A stretch of DNA of 33,428 bases from Chara braunii (GCA_003427395.1 BFEA01000559.1:941432-974859), one strand, 5' to 3'; counted from the stretch's first letter, positions 20,181 through 29,660 are shown. Program-made: numbers and translations. The notes: generated by a model not told the origin, from the letters alone.

Positions 20181-20882
20181 GGATTTATTGATTGCCTTAG
20201 TTTCGGCCCGCCACTGCCCAGGAATACCGGACGTCCCGTCAATTTGATATACCTCATTCGGCCCGCCACAGGCTAGAACTAGCCAGACCATTTGTCTTGA
20301 CAGCCCCTTTGACCTACCTCTAGGTCAGGACCAGCATACCCACTACTCGAGTATGACAGCCTTTTGGCACTCTCGCCAGGACACCCAGACTATAGCGGGT
20401 CTGGCCACCCTATAGCGGGTCTGGCGACCCTATGACAGTAGACGTCCCGTCAGTCAAACTGTCCCGAACCCGGATTTGACCACTGCGGTCAGGGACCGAC
20501 TCACCTACCAGTTTTTGGCCGAGGGCGTTGGCTGCCCCGCCCAGATTTTCGAGTGTAGGACCCGGTCTAACTACAACTCAAGGCTGTGGCTAACCTTACA
20601 GGATTGCATCCTCTTATTGCGGCAGGGTTCCAGCTGACCCCTTCCAACCTCACGGGCCAGGCCCTCGGAGCCTTAACCTCAGTCAGACTACGGAATTCGA
20701 CACTCGCGTTGGGGACCTGTTGACCCCACCAGATTGCAACCTGTTGCGGTAAGGCTCTGGATGACGCCGACAATCAACAACATCTGAGGTTAGTGAAGAT
20801 AACAACAAGCACAGGCAGTCAGACAAGCATACAATTCCCCACAAGCAGACTTCCCATGCCCCTATAACATGACAAACATTTC
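20181..20882. other. Unassigned sequence with short direct repeats
   Basis: The duplicated phrase CTATAGCGGGTCTGGC occurs twice about 20 bp apart near 20390-20425. GACGTCCCGTCA appears at about 20229 and 20443. Two related segments GATTGCATCCTCTTATTGCGG and GATTGCAACCTGTTGCGG lie about 130 bp apart. The minus frames here (20567-20907) lack motifs. Confidence 0.45.
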
Positions 20883-21105
20883 TCAAGAGACGTCCCTTCG
20901 GTCTCAAGAGGCACTGAAGAATAACATGTTAGCCAACACTAAGAGTTCGCAAGAGACCTCCCTTCAGCCTCAAGCAAAGAACTTAGTGCTAGCCCAAGAG
21001 AGGTCCCTTCCCTTTACTGAGATTTCTTTTTCAAGAGACGTCCCGTCAGTCTCAAGGAAATACCGAAACACTGATCTCAGAGAGGTCCCTTCCCTCATCT
21101 GAGTG
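20883..21105. repeat. Cluster of five related hairpin motifs
   Basis: CAAGAGACGTCCCTTCGGTC-type motifs closing with CTCAAG occur at about 20883, 20949, 20995, 21032 and 21079. Several form stems CTTGAGAC/GTCTCAAG around a CCCTTC-like loop, and others have decayed stems. Spacing is irregular (37-66 bp). A following pair of about 100-bp direct repeats starts near 21127 and 21222 (AAGTCCGTCTACTGA... and AAGTCCTTCTGCTGA...). They lie just downstream of pol in the retroelement's orientation. The role is unknown. Confidence 0.6.
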
Positions 21106-21677
21106 AAGACAGACCCTTAGCCAAGAAGCACGAAGTCCGTCTACTGACAACTCTCAGTCAAGTAAAGTTGGACTTCTTTATGTCTGTCTTCGTCTGAATC
21201 TCTTGGATGGACAACTTAGTCAGAGACACAAAGTCCTTCTGCTGATAACTTTCAACTGGACAGAACTGAATTTCTTTATGCCCATCATGCTCTCTCTTTG
21301 TTATAAGAATTATATTGCTTATATCATTTGATGTGCCACAGCCATGAGTTTCTCAGATCTTGATACTGTGTCATTGCTCCCAGAACCGTACTCATAGTTA
21401 CTCCCCACTCTCAGGATTTGACACTCATGGAACGACTGCAACGCTGCATCAAAGATATAGTCTCATTAACTTAGTTGCTTGCTGAAGTAGATAATGAAAT
21501 GACTTGCTGAAAACTGGAATATTGAAATTGAGATGCCGAAACTGAAGTACTAAAACTGAAATACTGAAACTCAAATGCTGAATTGACTATGCAAGAAAGA
21601 TCACTGTGTGCTGATAACTGAGCCTCACTGTCTAAGTATCTTACTGTTCTCTTTCTCAGTCCTCTATGATCGTTCTC
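21106..21677. other. Non-coding stretch downstream of pol, with ACTGAAATACTGA-type repeats
   Basis: Besides the ~100-bp repeat pair at 21127-21290, the stretch 21495-21585 consists of degenerate 13-17-bp units (CTGAAACTGAAGTACTAAAA, CTGAAATACTGAAACT). It resembles, without being identical to, the GCTGATAACTGATT minisatellite of the LTRs. On the minus strand the pol frame continues open past its stop for about 60 codons, but I take the stop at 21678 as the end. Confidence 0.45.
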
Positions 21678-22628
21678 TTACTTGGATGGTTGACTTCTTT
21701 TTCCTCTCTTTGGAGTTACTGTAGGGATCAAGTCAGGGTCTCTGAAGATGAACTTACGAAGTCTTGACCCTGATACCATGTTATCAACCCTGGATCCATC
21801 CATTTCCGAAATCTCATAAACCTTGCCTTCTACCTCTCCAGTGATTCTGTAAGGACCAAGTCACCTGGGCTCTAACCTTTTAGTCCGTTGTGTAAAATGT
21901 GCATAACCAGTAGTTCTCTTGACTGTGATATTATCATCATATACAACACCTCTTAATACCTTTTACCAGTTCTTGAGGTTACCTTCACACCACTTGGCCA
22001 ATGAATCTTTCAGAGTTCTGTGGTCTCTTTCAACAGGTGCATTCGCTTGAGGATGGTAAGTAGTCACATACCGAATTCAGACACCTAATCTGAGTGTAAT
22101 TTTTCTGACAACCTCATTTCTGAATTGTGATCCTCTATCTGAGACAAATTCTCTGATAAAAGGACACCTGAGATAGACGTTCTCTATCCAGTCAGCCACT
22201 TGCTCAACTGTTTTCCTTTTCAGAGCCTTTGCCTCAACGTCCCCAGAGAAATTATCTTTCATATTTAAGATGTATCTCATCCCACCCTTGCCTGGAGGCA
22301 TAGTGATGAGATCCAGATAAACTCTACTACCTGGCTCTACCAGGATAGTCGGAAATAAAGGTTCAATCATTCTTGTGGTAGACGTCTTCTGACATAACGC
22401 ACATGATTTTCATTATCTGAAAATCATGTCTCTCGTGCCAGGCCAGAAGTAGAGTTTGACAATCTTGGAGTAGGTTGCCTCAGCAACCCTGTGGCCACCA
22501 GCAACCCCCTCATGCGGGGCAACAATTATCTCTAACTGCCTCTCTTTACCACAGACCACTCTTAGTGGAGGTAGGCCTCCCTTACCATCCACAAAGAGAT
22601 GTCCTCTCTTCAGTCTGAATTTTTTCTT
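21678..22628 (-). pseudogene. Ty3 integrase of the giant element, in-frame stops only
   Basis: Minus-strand frame continuing directly from the RNase H region. It shows the H2C2 zinc finger (HEGVAGGH ... KSCALCQK), a catalytic core with YLDLITMPPGKGG (first Asp) and REFVSDRGSQFRNE (second Asp). After a stop come TTYHPQANAPVERDHRTL (catalytic Glu) and a C-terminal LGPYRITGEVEGKVYEI of GPY/F type, ending RDPDLIPTV...QPSK. Internal stops are TAA-TGA at 22410-22415, TGA 22077-22079, TAA 21963-21965 and TGA 21861-21863. At least three fit CGA-to-TGA or CAA-to-TAA. No frameshift occurs. No chromodomain follows. An active element would use this protein to join its cDNA to host DNA. Confidence 0.88.
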
Positions 22629-23015
22629 TTAATTCTTACAATAATATTCATTTAGCTGCTCCTTTTCCATCCTCTTGTCAACCTCTTGGTAATTTTCATC
22701 ATATTCTTCAAAGAAGAAAAATATCTGTTCTTCCTTCTTTTCAACGTCTTCCTCTTCCTTTGAACCAGAGTTTTTCCCAATTTCATGAGCAGCCACCGCT
22801 GTTGCATTAACTCTTGCATACCAATCGTTTGGTTCATCTTTTTCTTCTTTCCCTAGAATCGACTCATAAACGTATGCACTTGGGATTTCTCCCCAGCTGT
22901 CTCTCTCTTCTGGCCACAGACTCCACTTGTAGGAGCATGGTGCTTCATAATCCTCATCATCTTTTTCATTAAGGAAATTATCAACATAGGCAGACTCTTC
23001 AATTGTTTCATTCAT
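22629..23015 (-). pseudogene. Acidic linker domain between RNase H and integrase
   Basis: In the same frame as RNase H and integrase but bounded by stops (TGA 23040-23042 before, TAA 22629-22631 after), 128 codons are open. The peptide is extremely acidic with Glu and Asp runs (EKDDEDYEAP, KEEEDVEKKEEQ), aromatic patches (EQIFFFFEEYDENY) and a Trp-rich segment (YKWSLWPEERDSWGEIP). Most Ty3 elements have only a short tether here. It could be a spacer domain of this family or fast-evolving tether sequence. No known domain is recognised. Confidence 0.55.
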
Positions 23016-23039
23016 ATCTTCTTCCTCCTCTTCTTCTCG

Positions 23040-23795
23040 TCATTCAATCCGGCTTAAGCCATCTTCCCTGTTTTTCTCAGTGAAAATTTTTTCCAACTTA
23101 AAGTCATATGTCCAGACGAAGGCAATCCACCTGTTGACTGTTGGATCTACCTGTTGGTGTTTTTTAATGGCACCTATCACAGCAGATGCATCAGTCCTCA
23201 GGATGAATCTCCTTTCCAAAACGTAGTACCTGAAGCACCTGAGGCTATGAATGATTGACAATGGCTCTTCCCTGAATTGGGTGTAGCCTTTTGTAGAATT
23301 GAGGGTTCTGCTCTCAAATCTCAGAGGTCTTTCCTTCCTATTTTCATCTTTCTCAATAAGCACTCCACCCAAAGCAACTGGTCCTTCATCCGCCTCAATG
23401 ATGAAAGGTCTTGCCTCTTCATCATCATAATATGACACTCCTAACACTACTCTACCATCTTTTAGTTTTTCTTGTAATGTTTCTGCAGCCGCCTGTCTTT
23501 TATCATTCCATGCTAAGTTAGCCCCTTGCCTTACCATCTCCCTCAGAGGTTCTGCAAGGGTAACAAAATGAGGAATAAAAATCCTCCAGAATCCGCAGAC
23601 TTCCAAGAAGCTCCTGACGTCTGTCACTCTCTTGAGAGGCAGAGACCAGTTTAGAATCTTATCTATCTTCTCGTGATCTGGACTCGTACCGTTGGAGAAA
23701 CATCTGAAGCCCAAGATTATCACCTCTGGCTGAAAGAGAAGAGACTTTGGTCTACTGGCAGTCAGATTATATTTCTGAACTCTTTCTAGGACCAT
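23040..23795 (-). pseudogene. Ty3 RT thumb/connection and RNase H of the giant element
   Basis: Continues the RT frame after a TAG (23796-23798). It shows the RT thumb region (LGFRCFSNGTSPDHEKIDKI, VCGFWRIFIPHF) and then RNase H with FIIEADEGPVALGGVL (first Asp), REEPLSIIHSLRCFRYYV (Glu) and RTDASAVIGAIK (Asp). It ends in the ...NREDGLSRIE motif typical of the RNase H-integrase border. The 251-codon stretch is uninterrupted. RNase H removes the RNA strand during reverse transcription. Both neighbours in the polyprotein are in the same frame. Confidence 0.9.
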
Positions 23796-23798
23796 CTA

Positions 23799-24716
23799 AA
23801 CTCCTTCAGCATGTTCCCAGACAAAGTTTCTAACTCCCCCTGCGACCAGAGTCTCAATCCTTACCAGACACCCTTTTACAGGATTATCATCAATGTAAGG
23901 ACTAGTTATTTCAGGCGAAATACCCTGCATGACTTTGATCATATCCCTTTCAACCACTGCCACACGGTTACTCCAACCCTAAGGTACCACACACATCTGA
24001 ACAAGCCCCCTTGGCGTGCGCATGACAGTTATTGGTCGACTAGTGGGATCAATAGGGAACTGATCATAGCCAGAATATAGATCAACTAAAGAATAAATAC
24101 ATCGACCAGCAAAGGATTCAGAGAGGAGATCAGCATTAGGAAGACTACCTGCGTCACATACCGTCACAAAATTGAGTTTCTGAAGATTTTGTATTTATCT
24201 GAGCCCGCACCCTGGTTTCCAGAAACAAAACCAGTGCTTAGCATACGGTCCATCAGCAAGTTCAACAACATTAGATGCAATTTTTTTGTCAAGATACTTT
24301 ACAACTTCTGCCTCTTCCTTCAGGGCATACTTGGTTGGCCTGTCATTCCATGGAACATGATCAACTGTCCAAATCTTTGTCATCTTGATCATGTCCACGT
24401 CCAATCGCCCTCTCTCTTCATCGTTAAAGGAAAAGGCACCAGAGAATTTCTTATACATTTTGAAGATATATTATTTATCTTAAGGCAGGATAAACTGATG
24501 CGAGTCTATCTTCATTGTGTCAAACCTCTCTTTGGTGATCCTATTCCCCAATTTTGCTGATACCCTCAATGCTTTTATAATCTTCCTTTCCTTCTCCAAT
24601 GCTTCATCATAATTTTTTTCTATTCGGACTGCCACCGGGTTTTTCTTCACCCCCTTGGGCTTGTATTTCCTTTTTGACCCAGTGACTATTTTCCTAAAAA
24701 ATTTGAGTCGAAGCAA
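23799..24716 (-). pseudogene. Ty3 reverse transcriptase of the giant element, in-frame stops only
   Basis: The frame opens near 24716, overlapping the end of the upstream frame (24694). It shows WTVDHVPWNDRPTKYAL, ELADGPYAKHWFCFWKPG, LQKLNFVTVCDAGSLPN, YSLVDLYSGYDQFPIDP, TPRGLVQMCVVP, GWSN, and the catalytic YIDD box (YIDDNPVKG, near 23888). Internal stops are TAA 24480-24482, TAA 24471-24473, TAA 24195-24197, TAG 23979-23981 and TAG 23796-23798. The two TAGs fit CAG (Gln) before the change; VVP-stop-GWSN corresponds to the usual Q-G/x-W/F-x-N motif. No frameshift. Primed by tRNA, the enzyme would copy the element's RNA to DNA. Confidence 0.9.
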
Positions 24717-26391
24717 ATCTTAATTCCATCTTTCCTCTCTTAGCAGTCTCTACAACTTTCTTGACGGCTTTAATTTGTCCGTCCTCATCCTCGAGTTTAC
24801 CAAGGGCTTTTATCATTTTCGAAACCTGATTGATTCCTACCGAAATCTCTTCTTTTGCTTCTTGTTTTCCTTCTTCCTTTAGTCTCCTAATCCTTTCAGC
24901 AGATTCTTCCCTTCTGATTGAATTAGCAGATAATTGATGCTTGAAATCACTTTTCGTGCAGACCATAAAGGTCAGTCCCTAAGCGGTCTCAGAGTCTTGT
25001 AGACCGATCCAAGATGACCCCTCATGACTGAAAAATTGGACTGCCTCCATCCTATGCAAGAATGGAGTTCCCAAAATACAATCAAGGTCCATATCTGGCA
25101 CTATAAACCCGAGTAATTCTACAGCCGTTGTCCTAACTCGGATAGGCAAATTGTTTATAAATCCAGCCACAAACAATTCCCCTGCAATATTGCTCAGTAC
25201 ATTTTGGACAGACCTATCAATAGTTAAATTACATGCCTCCATCATTCTTTGTGAAAGAAGTATCATCTCTGCTTCAGAGTCCACTAGGACTAGAATCTTC
25301 ACTTGATTAATACGAATTGTAAGGTGTCCACAACCCATGGTTGCAAATCTCATCTTGCAACCTGACAGTGATTTGTTCACCTGATTGGTAAAGACTGATC
25401 CCAAGTAATTAACTTCCATTTTTTTTTTCTCAATTAATTTATTCAACTCTTCTCTCAGTTTAGGTGCTAGTGTCATTGCTTCCTTGAAAGACAGTGTCAC
25501 TTCCGTCTCTTCCAGCATTTTAGCAATTACATCAGAAATCATTGTGTCATCGTCCAGGTCACTCTTGAGAACAAATTTCTTTTTTTTCCCCTGTTCATTT
25601 TTTCCTTGTGAACGGTCCTGTTCAAGATCATGAAGGATGTTAATCAATGACTCTTCAGCCTTCCTCCTTTTCTTTTCCTCTATCATTTGAGGTGTCATAC
25701 GGGTTTGGAGATTTCTCACTTCACCAATCCTGACACTAGGTTCCATGATAAGTTTTTGGGGTAAATCATCATGGAACGACATCATATTAGCCAGGAGGTG
25801 AGTCATTTCATTGGAAGAGGACTCTACTAATTCAGAAGGATTCTGAGATGTAAGACTCCCTCCCAATGGAGACTCACTTGCAGATGCCTCGCTAGACTCA
25901 CACTCTATCAATGTTAAGGATTGCAGAGACAACTCAATCATGGTATAAGGGTCACTTATCCTTTGTACTAGTTCATTAAGCAATTCTCCAATGAGGAAAT
26001 GAACATTCACATTAGCCTTTCTCTTCTTCTTAATCTTCATCTTTTCATCATGTTTAAGATAAAAAAACCTCATACCTCCTGGATGTCTGGGACCCAACTT
26101 ATTCCATGAACTATCACATACATGGCCCATTGCATCTTTCTTTGTCACCCCACTCCTTACAACCTCCTCAAGAGGTTGTAGTATGACCCCCTTCACCACA
26201 ATAGTAGCAAGTAAAACTTCTCTTAGGACGCTCATCATATTTTCTTCTTTCTCTGTTTCCTCCATCACCATTCTTCCCATTTTTTTTTGATCTGGAATAA
26301 TCCCCCTTCTTACCATAACTTTCGTTGTCATCATTATCGTCCTCATCTTCCTCACTATCAGCCTTTTTTTTTCCTCTGTCATCCACAACAT
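24694..26391 (-). pseudogene. Gag-pol linker and aspartic protease of the giant element
   Basis: A 470-codon open frame (26391-24979) is followed after one TAG (24979-24981) by 90 more codons in the same frame to 24694. The N-terminal part overlaps the Gag zinc-knuckle frame and is probably shifted. The middle is an acidic/charged linker with MTPQMIEEKKRRKAEESLI and TLSFKEAMTLAPKLREELNK. The protease lies near residues 370-460: ILVLVDSEAEMILLS is the active-site loop, where retroviral-type proteases have D-S/T-G, here D-S-E. DMDLDCILGTPFLHRMEAV is the conserved flap-distal ILG motif. The Gly-to-Glu change should abolish activity. RT follows in another frame (overlap 24694-24716). Confidence 0.8.
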
Positions 26392-27144
26392 GCGTTGCAG
26401 GCCTCGCAGGCATAAAGTTAGTCATTACCTTTTGAAGAATATTATCAGCAGTCAGATTGCTTCCTCTATTCATTTCATTCTCAGTCTCCCGATCCTTGAC
26501 CAAAGTACTGATCTGATCCAGCGACCTTTCTTATGAGAGACGGTAGGTAAAGTTCTTATGATTGCAACAATTTTATCCCATCTGAGAGGACAGTGGTGAG
26601 TTTGATTAAGAACTGCTTGTCTTTCAGTGTCAGTAAAATTTGTCAAAAATATGTGGCATCTCTGAGCTTCATCCAAATATGAAATTCTTTTTGTTGTTCG
26701 GATAAAGGTTTGAAGAAAAACATTGAAAGTGTTATATTTAGCTCTTCTGATGTTGAGTAAGTCCTTAGTTGTGGTTGAAACTGAATCTTTCTCAAATTTC
26801 TTTTTCAATCTCTCCTGAACCTCTCCCCAGGTAGTAGCACCTTCCATTAGTTCCTGAACTGCCAGTCTTAAATCAGTATCACAATAATATAGAAGGTGGT
26901 TAAGGTGTTGCTTATCTGTCCTGCCATAACTGAGTCTAAATAGTTCATACTCATCCAAAAAATCATTAACATGAGGTCCTCTGAAGGATGAAATCCTCTC
27001 ATCCGGCCTCTTTGCTCTTTCAATATCTGACCCTCCTTTTATAGTGTGTACTCTCTCGACCAATTCCCGTATAACCCCAACCACGACCTCTTCATTGGTC
27101 CCTGCGGAACAACTCGACCTTCCTCGTCCTGCTATCTTGACCAT
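26168..27144 (-). pseudogene. Gag of the giant element: capsid-like region and CCHC knuckle
   Basis: ATG at 27144 opens a 224-codon frame to 26470 with a retrotransposon Gag (capsid-like) core: ERISSFRGPHVNDFLDEYEL, LLYYCDTDLRLAVQELM, TWGEVQERLKKKFEKDS and FLTNFTDTERQAVLNQ. A one-base shift near 26530 moves the frame to 26503-26168. That part has an acidic stretch (SEEDEDDNDDNESY), a basic stretch (RSKKNGKNGDGG) and a CYYCGEGGH zinc knuckle, interrupted by a stop after TTTS before the last Cys. Gag packages element RNA into particles. Two frame changes and a stop make it non-functional. Confidence 0.85.
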
Positions 27145-27205
27145 AAACTTTCCCAGATGTTCTCTTCTCTCTCTCTGTCACTCTTGTCCTCTCCTTCCTT
27201 ACCCC

Positions 27206-27430
27206 TCAGTCTCTCACTCTTCTAGCAAGGGATACAGACTCGTTTCTTTCTTCTCTTGCCTGCTTTACCCCCTGAGAGTTCTGTACATATAGGGTATAAG
27301 CAATTATTGATTGGGTGATAATTAAGGGCAGTGCAATCCTTCTAAGCCTTCCAATGTAATCTTCAATGAACTCTCTCTCATCATCCCTACTCAGTCTTCT
27401 GTCATACCCCTTTACAGTACCCTGAATCAT
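27206..27430 (-). CDS. Leader module B2, 74 aa, just upstream of gag
   Basis: ATG at 27430 to TGA/TAG at 27206. Shows VKGYDRRLSRDDEREFIED, RLRRIALPLIITQSIIAYTL and ESVSLARRVR. The same layout occurs in the preceding ORF B1 (27766-27476: VKVEETLW, TLDELEFLQSFLDRMRDSA, IITDQTEINYLLKV, RVSLARRI) and in the LTR ORF B. The ORF ends 61 bp before the gag ATG. Small size, helical appearance and no membrane segment. The family is not recognised. It may be a piece of a longer ancestral ORF, because the B1 and B2 frames differ. Confidence 0.45.
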   Translation of the reverse strand: MIQGTVKGYDRRLSRDDEREFIEDYIGRLRRIALPLIITQSIIAYTLYVQNSQGVKQAREERNESVSLARRVRD

Positions 27431-27475
27431 AAAATATCGAGTTAGATCTATAATCTTCTAATCAAATTTCATCGT

Positions 27476-27766
27476 TTACAACCCACTATTGATTCTTCTT
27501 GCAAGAGAGACTCGTTCCTGAAAAGTGTGATATGATACTCTCTCAGTAGTTCTCACTTTCACCACCTTCAACAGATAGTTTATCTCAGTCTGGTCAGTGA
27601 TAATTCTCAAGGCAGAATCTCTCATGCGATCTAAGAAAGACTGCAAAAACTCAAGCTCATCTAGGGTAGAAAGATTCCTGTCAGAGATCCAAAGAGTCTC
27701 TTCTACCTTGACTATTCTACCTTCCAACACAAACCCGAGTGTCAGCTGTTCAGTCAAGCTGGGCAT
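27476..27766 (-). CDS. Leader module B1, 96 aa
   Basis: ATG at 27766 to a stop at 27476. The peptide begins MPSLTEQLTLGFVLEGRIVK, then acidic and helical DELEFLQSFLDRMRDSAL, then IITDQTEINYLLKV and ERVSYHTFQERVSLARRI. It is related to B2 and to the LTR-encoded ORF B through the Q-[TS]-x-I-x-Y-x-[LF] and V-x-x-A-R-R motifs. It follows module A5 on the same strand with essentially no gap. Function unknown. Confidence 0.45.
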   Translation of the reverse strand: MPSLTEQLTLGFVLEGRIVKVEETLWISDRNLSTLDELEFLQSFLDRMRDSALRIITDQTEINYLLKVVKVRTTERVSYHTFQERVSLARRINSGL

Positions 27767-27768
27767 TG

Positions 27769-28341
27769 TTAAACATCATAAACAATATCTGAAAGGTAGA
27801 TATCAGGTTGGACATAATCAGGGATCTCGAATCTGTGTTCAAAGACATTCAAAAGTAGGGATTTTATCCTCACAGTGAAGTCTTTTTCTCTTGCTCTACC
27901 AATCTCATCAAAAGCTTCCAACAGAGGCATCCAATCTCCCTTGCCTTCAAATCCCTTAGCAATTGAGAACTCAGGAAGCCTCTCAAATTATCTTACTTTT
28001 TTCTTCCAGGTTATTTTTCTCTTTAATTTTTCAAGACACTCCTTGGTTCTTATGAGACTAATGTAAGCACATGTCTGACACTTCAAGTAATCGTCTTCCT
28101 TTTCTAGGTCTGCCTGAACATAAATCCTTACGTCCAGGCTGCCTGTACTCAGGAATTTGACCACTGGGATGTGAAATATTATGAACCCTCTCTCATGAGT
28201 TTCATATCTCAGGATCACAAAATGATTATCACACCCTATCACCTCATAGAGTTTACCCCTCTCAGTAGTTATCCTAGCTACTGAGAGTATTCTTATTGGG
28301 TTTTTTTCACTTTCCATGCAAACTTTATCACAGCATACCAA
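27769..28341 (-). pseudogene. Leader module A5 with one in-frame stop
   Basis: The frame runs from 28341 to TAA 27769-27771 with an internal TAA at 27988-27990. It contains GKLYEVIGCDNHFVILRYET, SLDVRIYVQADLEKEDDYLK, and after the stop FSIAKGFEGKGDWMPLLEAF. These correspond in order to PYEVVRY, VYDVRIYVPKE and LPDINLSKDDWFVVIEFA of module A3. A tail beyond the module (DFTVRIKSLLLNVFEHRF) leads into module B1. No known domain. Confidence 0.55.
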
Positions 28342-28718
28342 TTGTATCTTGGGAATGTGAGTCCGTCAACAGGTGGAGATGGTATCCCAACAAAAGGTCT
28401 GACATAGGTACTAAAGGAAAAGTTCTTTTCCTCTCGCTCTAATCTTCTTTTCTCATCATGCACAAGATTCGACGCTCGTTGCCAACACGCACCTTTTCGG
28501 CCTTAATTAAATCTCTGCTTTGGCACATAAATCCCAATATCATATTAATCAAGATCAATAAAATAGCATGTAAGAACATACAGACTATCCTGTTCTTATC
28601 CTGATCTCTTTATGGCTTCATACCTCACGATTTCATAAGGAATTACAGCCCTACCCGCTATAGAATTAAGAGAATTCAACAACTTCCCTGATTCAGCCTT
28701 ACTCAACCCTTCATGGCC
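28305..28718 (-). pseudogene. Leader module A4, full length with three in-frame stops
   Basis: Not an open frame by itself, but one minus-strand frame reads through the whole module with only three TAA codons (near 28600, 28526 and 28505) and no shift. It shows GHEGLSKAESGKLLNSL, AVIPYEIVRYEAIKRSG, DSLYVLTCYFIDLD, YDIGIYVPKQRFN, NLVHDEKRRLEREEKNFSFS, GIPSPPVDGLTFPRYNWYAV and IKFAWKVKK. It aligns along its whole length with A3. It lies between A3 and A5 with the same 430-450-bp period. Confidence 0.6.
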
Positions 28719-28768
28719 TCTTATCAGTCTAAGCTTAGATTTCTCTCTCAAGGGTACATAGCGTTGGC

Positions 28769-29263
28769 TCATCCGACTCTTTGGCCTCTTTTCACTTCCT
28801 GGGCAAACTCAATCACCACAAACCAATCATCTTTTGATAAATTTATATCAGGCAAGGGAGGAGCCGAAAATCCCTCAAAGATAGTAAATCGAGTTGATCC
28901 TGTGAAGTTCTTATTTTCCCTCTCGAATCTCTCTTTCTCTTTCAGTACCACTTCCTCAGCAAATCCCCAACATCTCCCATATACTGCTTCAACACTTCTC
29001 TCCTTTGGGACATAAATTCTTACATCATACACGTCCAATTCCGTAAAAAATAATGTTATTATATATAATCGTTTCTGCTCCCACCCACTCTCGACCATCT
29101 CATATCTGACAACTTCGTATGGGAACATCTCTCTCTTACTTAGAGTGTTCATTGACTTTAGGAGACACCCTACTTCCTCTTGACGTGGGCCTGAACCTCT
29201 ACCGAACTTCTGCCTTCTCTGTCTGATTTCTTCTGTTGAAATCTCTTTAGTTCTCATGACCAC
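28769..29263 (-). CDS. Leader module A3, 164 aa, open
   Basis: Open from 29263 to 28769. After a charged N-terminus (EIRQRRQKFGRGSG) comes the module: CLLKSMNTLSKREMFPYEVV, RLYIITLFFTELDVYDVRIY, VPKERSVEAVYGRCWGFAEE, LKEKERFERENKNFTG and FEGFSAPPLPDINLSKDDWF with VVIEFAQEVKR. The tandem neighbours A2, A4 and A5, and the LTR ORF, share this order. It looks like a globular alpha/beta module with no catalytic signature that I can name. No signal peptide or transmembrane helix. It overlaps the end of A2 by 17 bp in another frame. Confidence 0.55.
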   Translation of the reverse strand: MVMRTKEISTEEIRQRRQKFGRGSGPRQEEVGCLLKSMNTLSKREMFPYEVVRYEMVESGWEQKRLYIITLFFTELDVYDVRIYVPKERSVEAVYGRCWGFAEEVVLKEKERFERENKNFTGSTRFTIFEGFSAPPLPDINLSKDDWFVVIEFAQEVKRGQRVG

Positions 29264-29660
29264 CGTTTTTTTCCTCCCTTGTCAATACCATGTTGATTAT
29301 CGACAACCAGTTAGTCCCATCACAATAGCTGTCAGGTATGGGAGGAGTCAGAACGGTCTCATATGTCACTGGCATTAAACCCCATTCCACTTTCTTCTTC
29401 TGCTTAATTAATTCTGCCTTCTCATCATAAGGAGACTGGATTACAATTTTCCATAACCAGTTGAAGGTCTCACCATCGTCACAGTCTCCCTTCTTGACAT
29501 AGGGACGGATATCATAAATATCTCCCTCCAAGAAGCGAGCTAGCAGTACGCTGATAGCCGAATTGCCTGAAAGGTAGACCCAACAATGCTCATACTGATA
29601 GGGGAATATTCCTTGGGTAGTTACTTTCGAAAGTTCTTTCAATGCACCAGAAGTTAGCAT
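29247..29660 (-). CDS. Leader module A2, 137 aa, open
   Basis: ATG at 29660 to a stop at 29247, the first ORF after the primer-binding site (325 bp of leader in between). It contains GALKELSKVTTQGIFPYQYE, AISVLLARFLEGDIYDIRPY, VKKGDCDDGETFNWLWKIV, EKAELIKQKKKVEWG and LTPPIPDSYCDGTNWLSIIN. It is closest to the LTR-encoded module (FRYQYAS, IHDLRPYLKKG, PPVPVLLTDGTSWLDM). Function unknown. A leader ORF before gag is unusual for a Ty3 element. Confidence 0.55.
   Translation of the reverse strand: MLTSGALKELSKVTTQGIFPYQYEHCWVYLSGNSAISVLLARFLEGDIYDIRPYVKKGDCDDGETFNWLWKIVIQSPYDEKAELIKQKKKVEWGLMPVTYETVLTPPIPDSYCDGTNWLSIINMVLTREEKNGGHEN

Noticed and set aside
21678-24716. In-frame stops as a reassigned genetic code
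   Set aside because: All three stop codons occur inside pol, and also at the ends of frames. Stops differ between the two LTR copies of ORFs A and B, so this is mutation rather than recoding.
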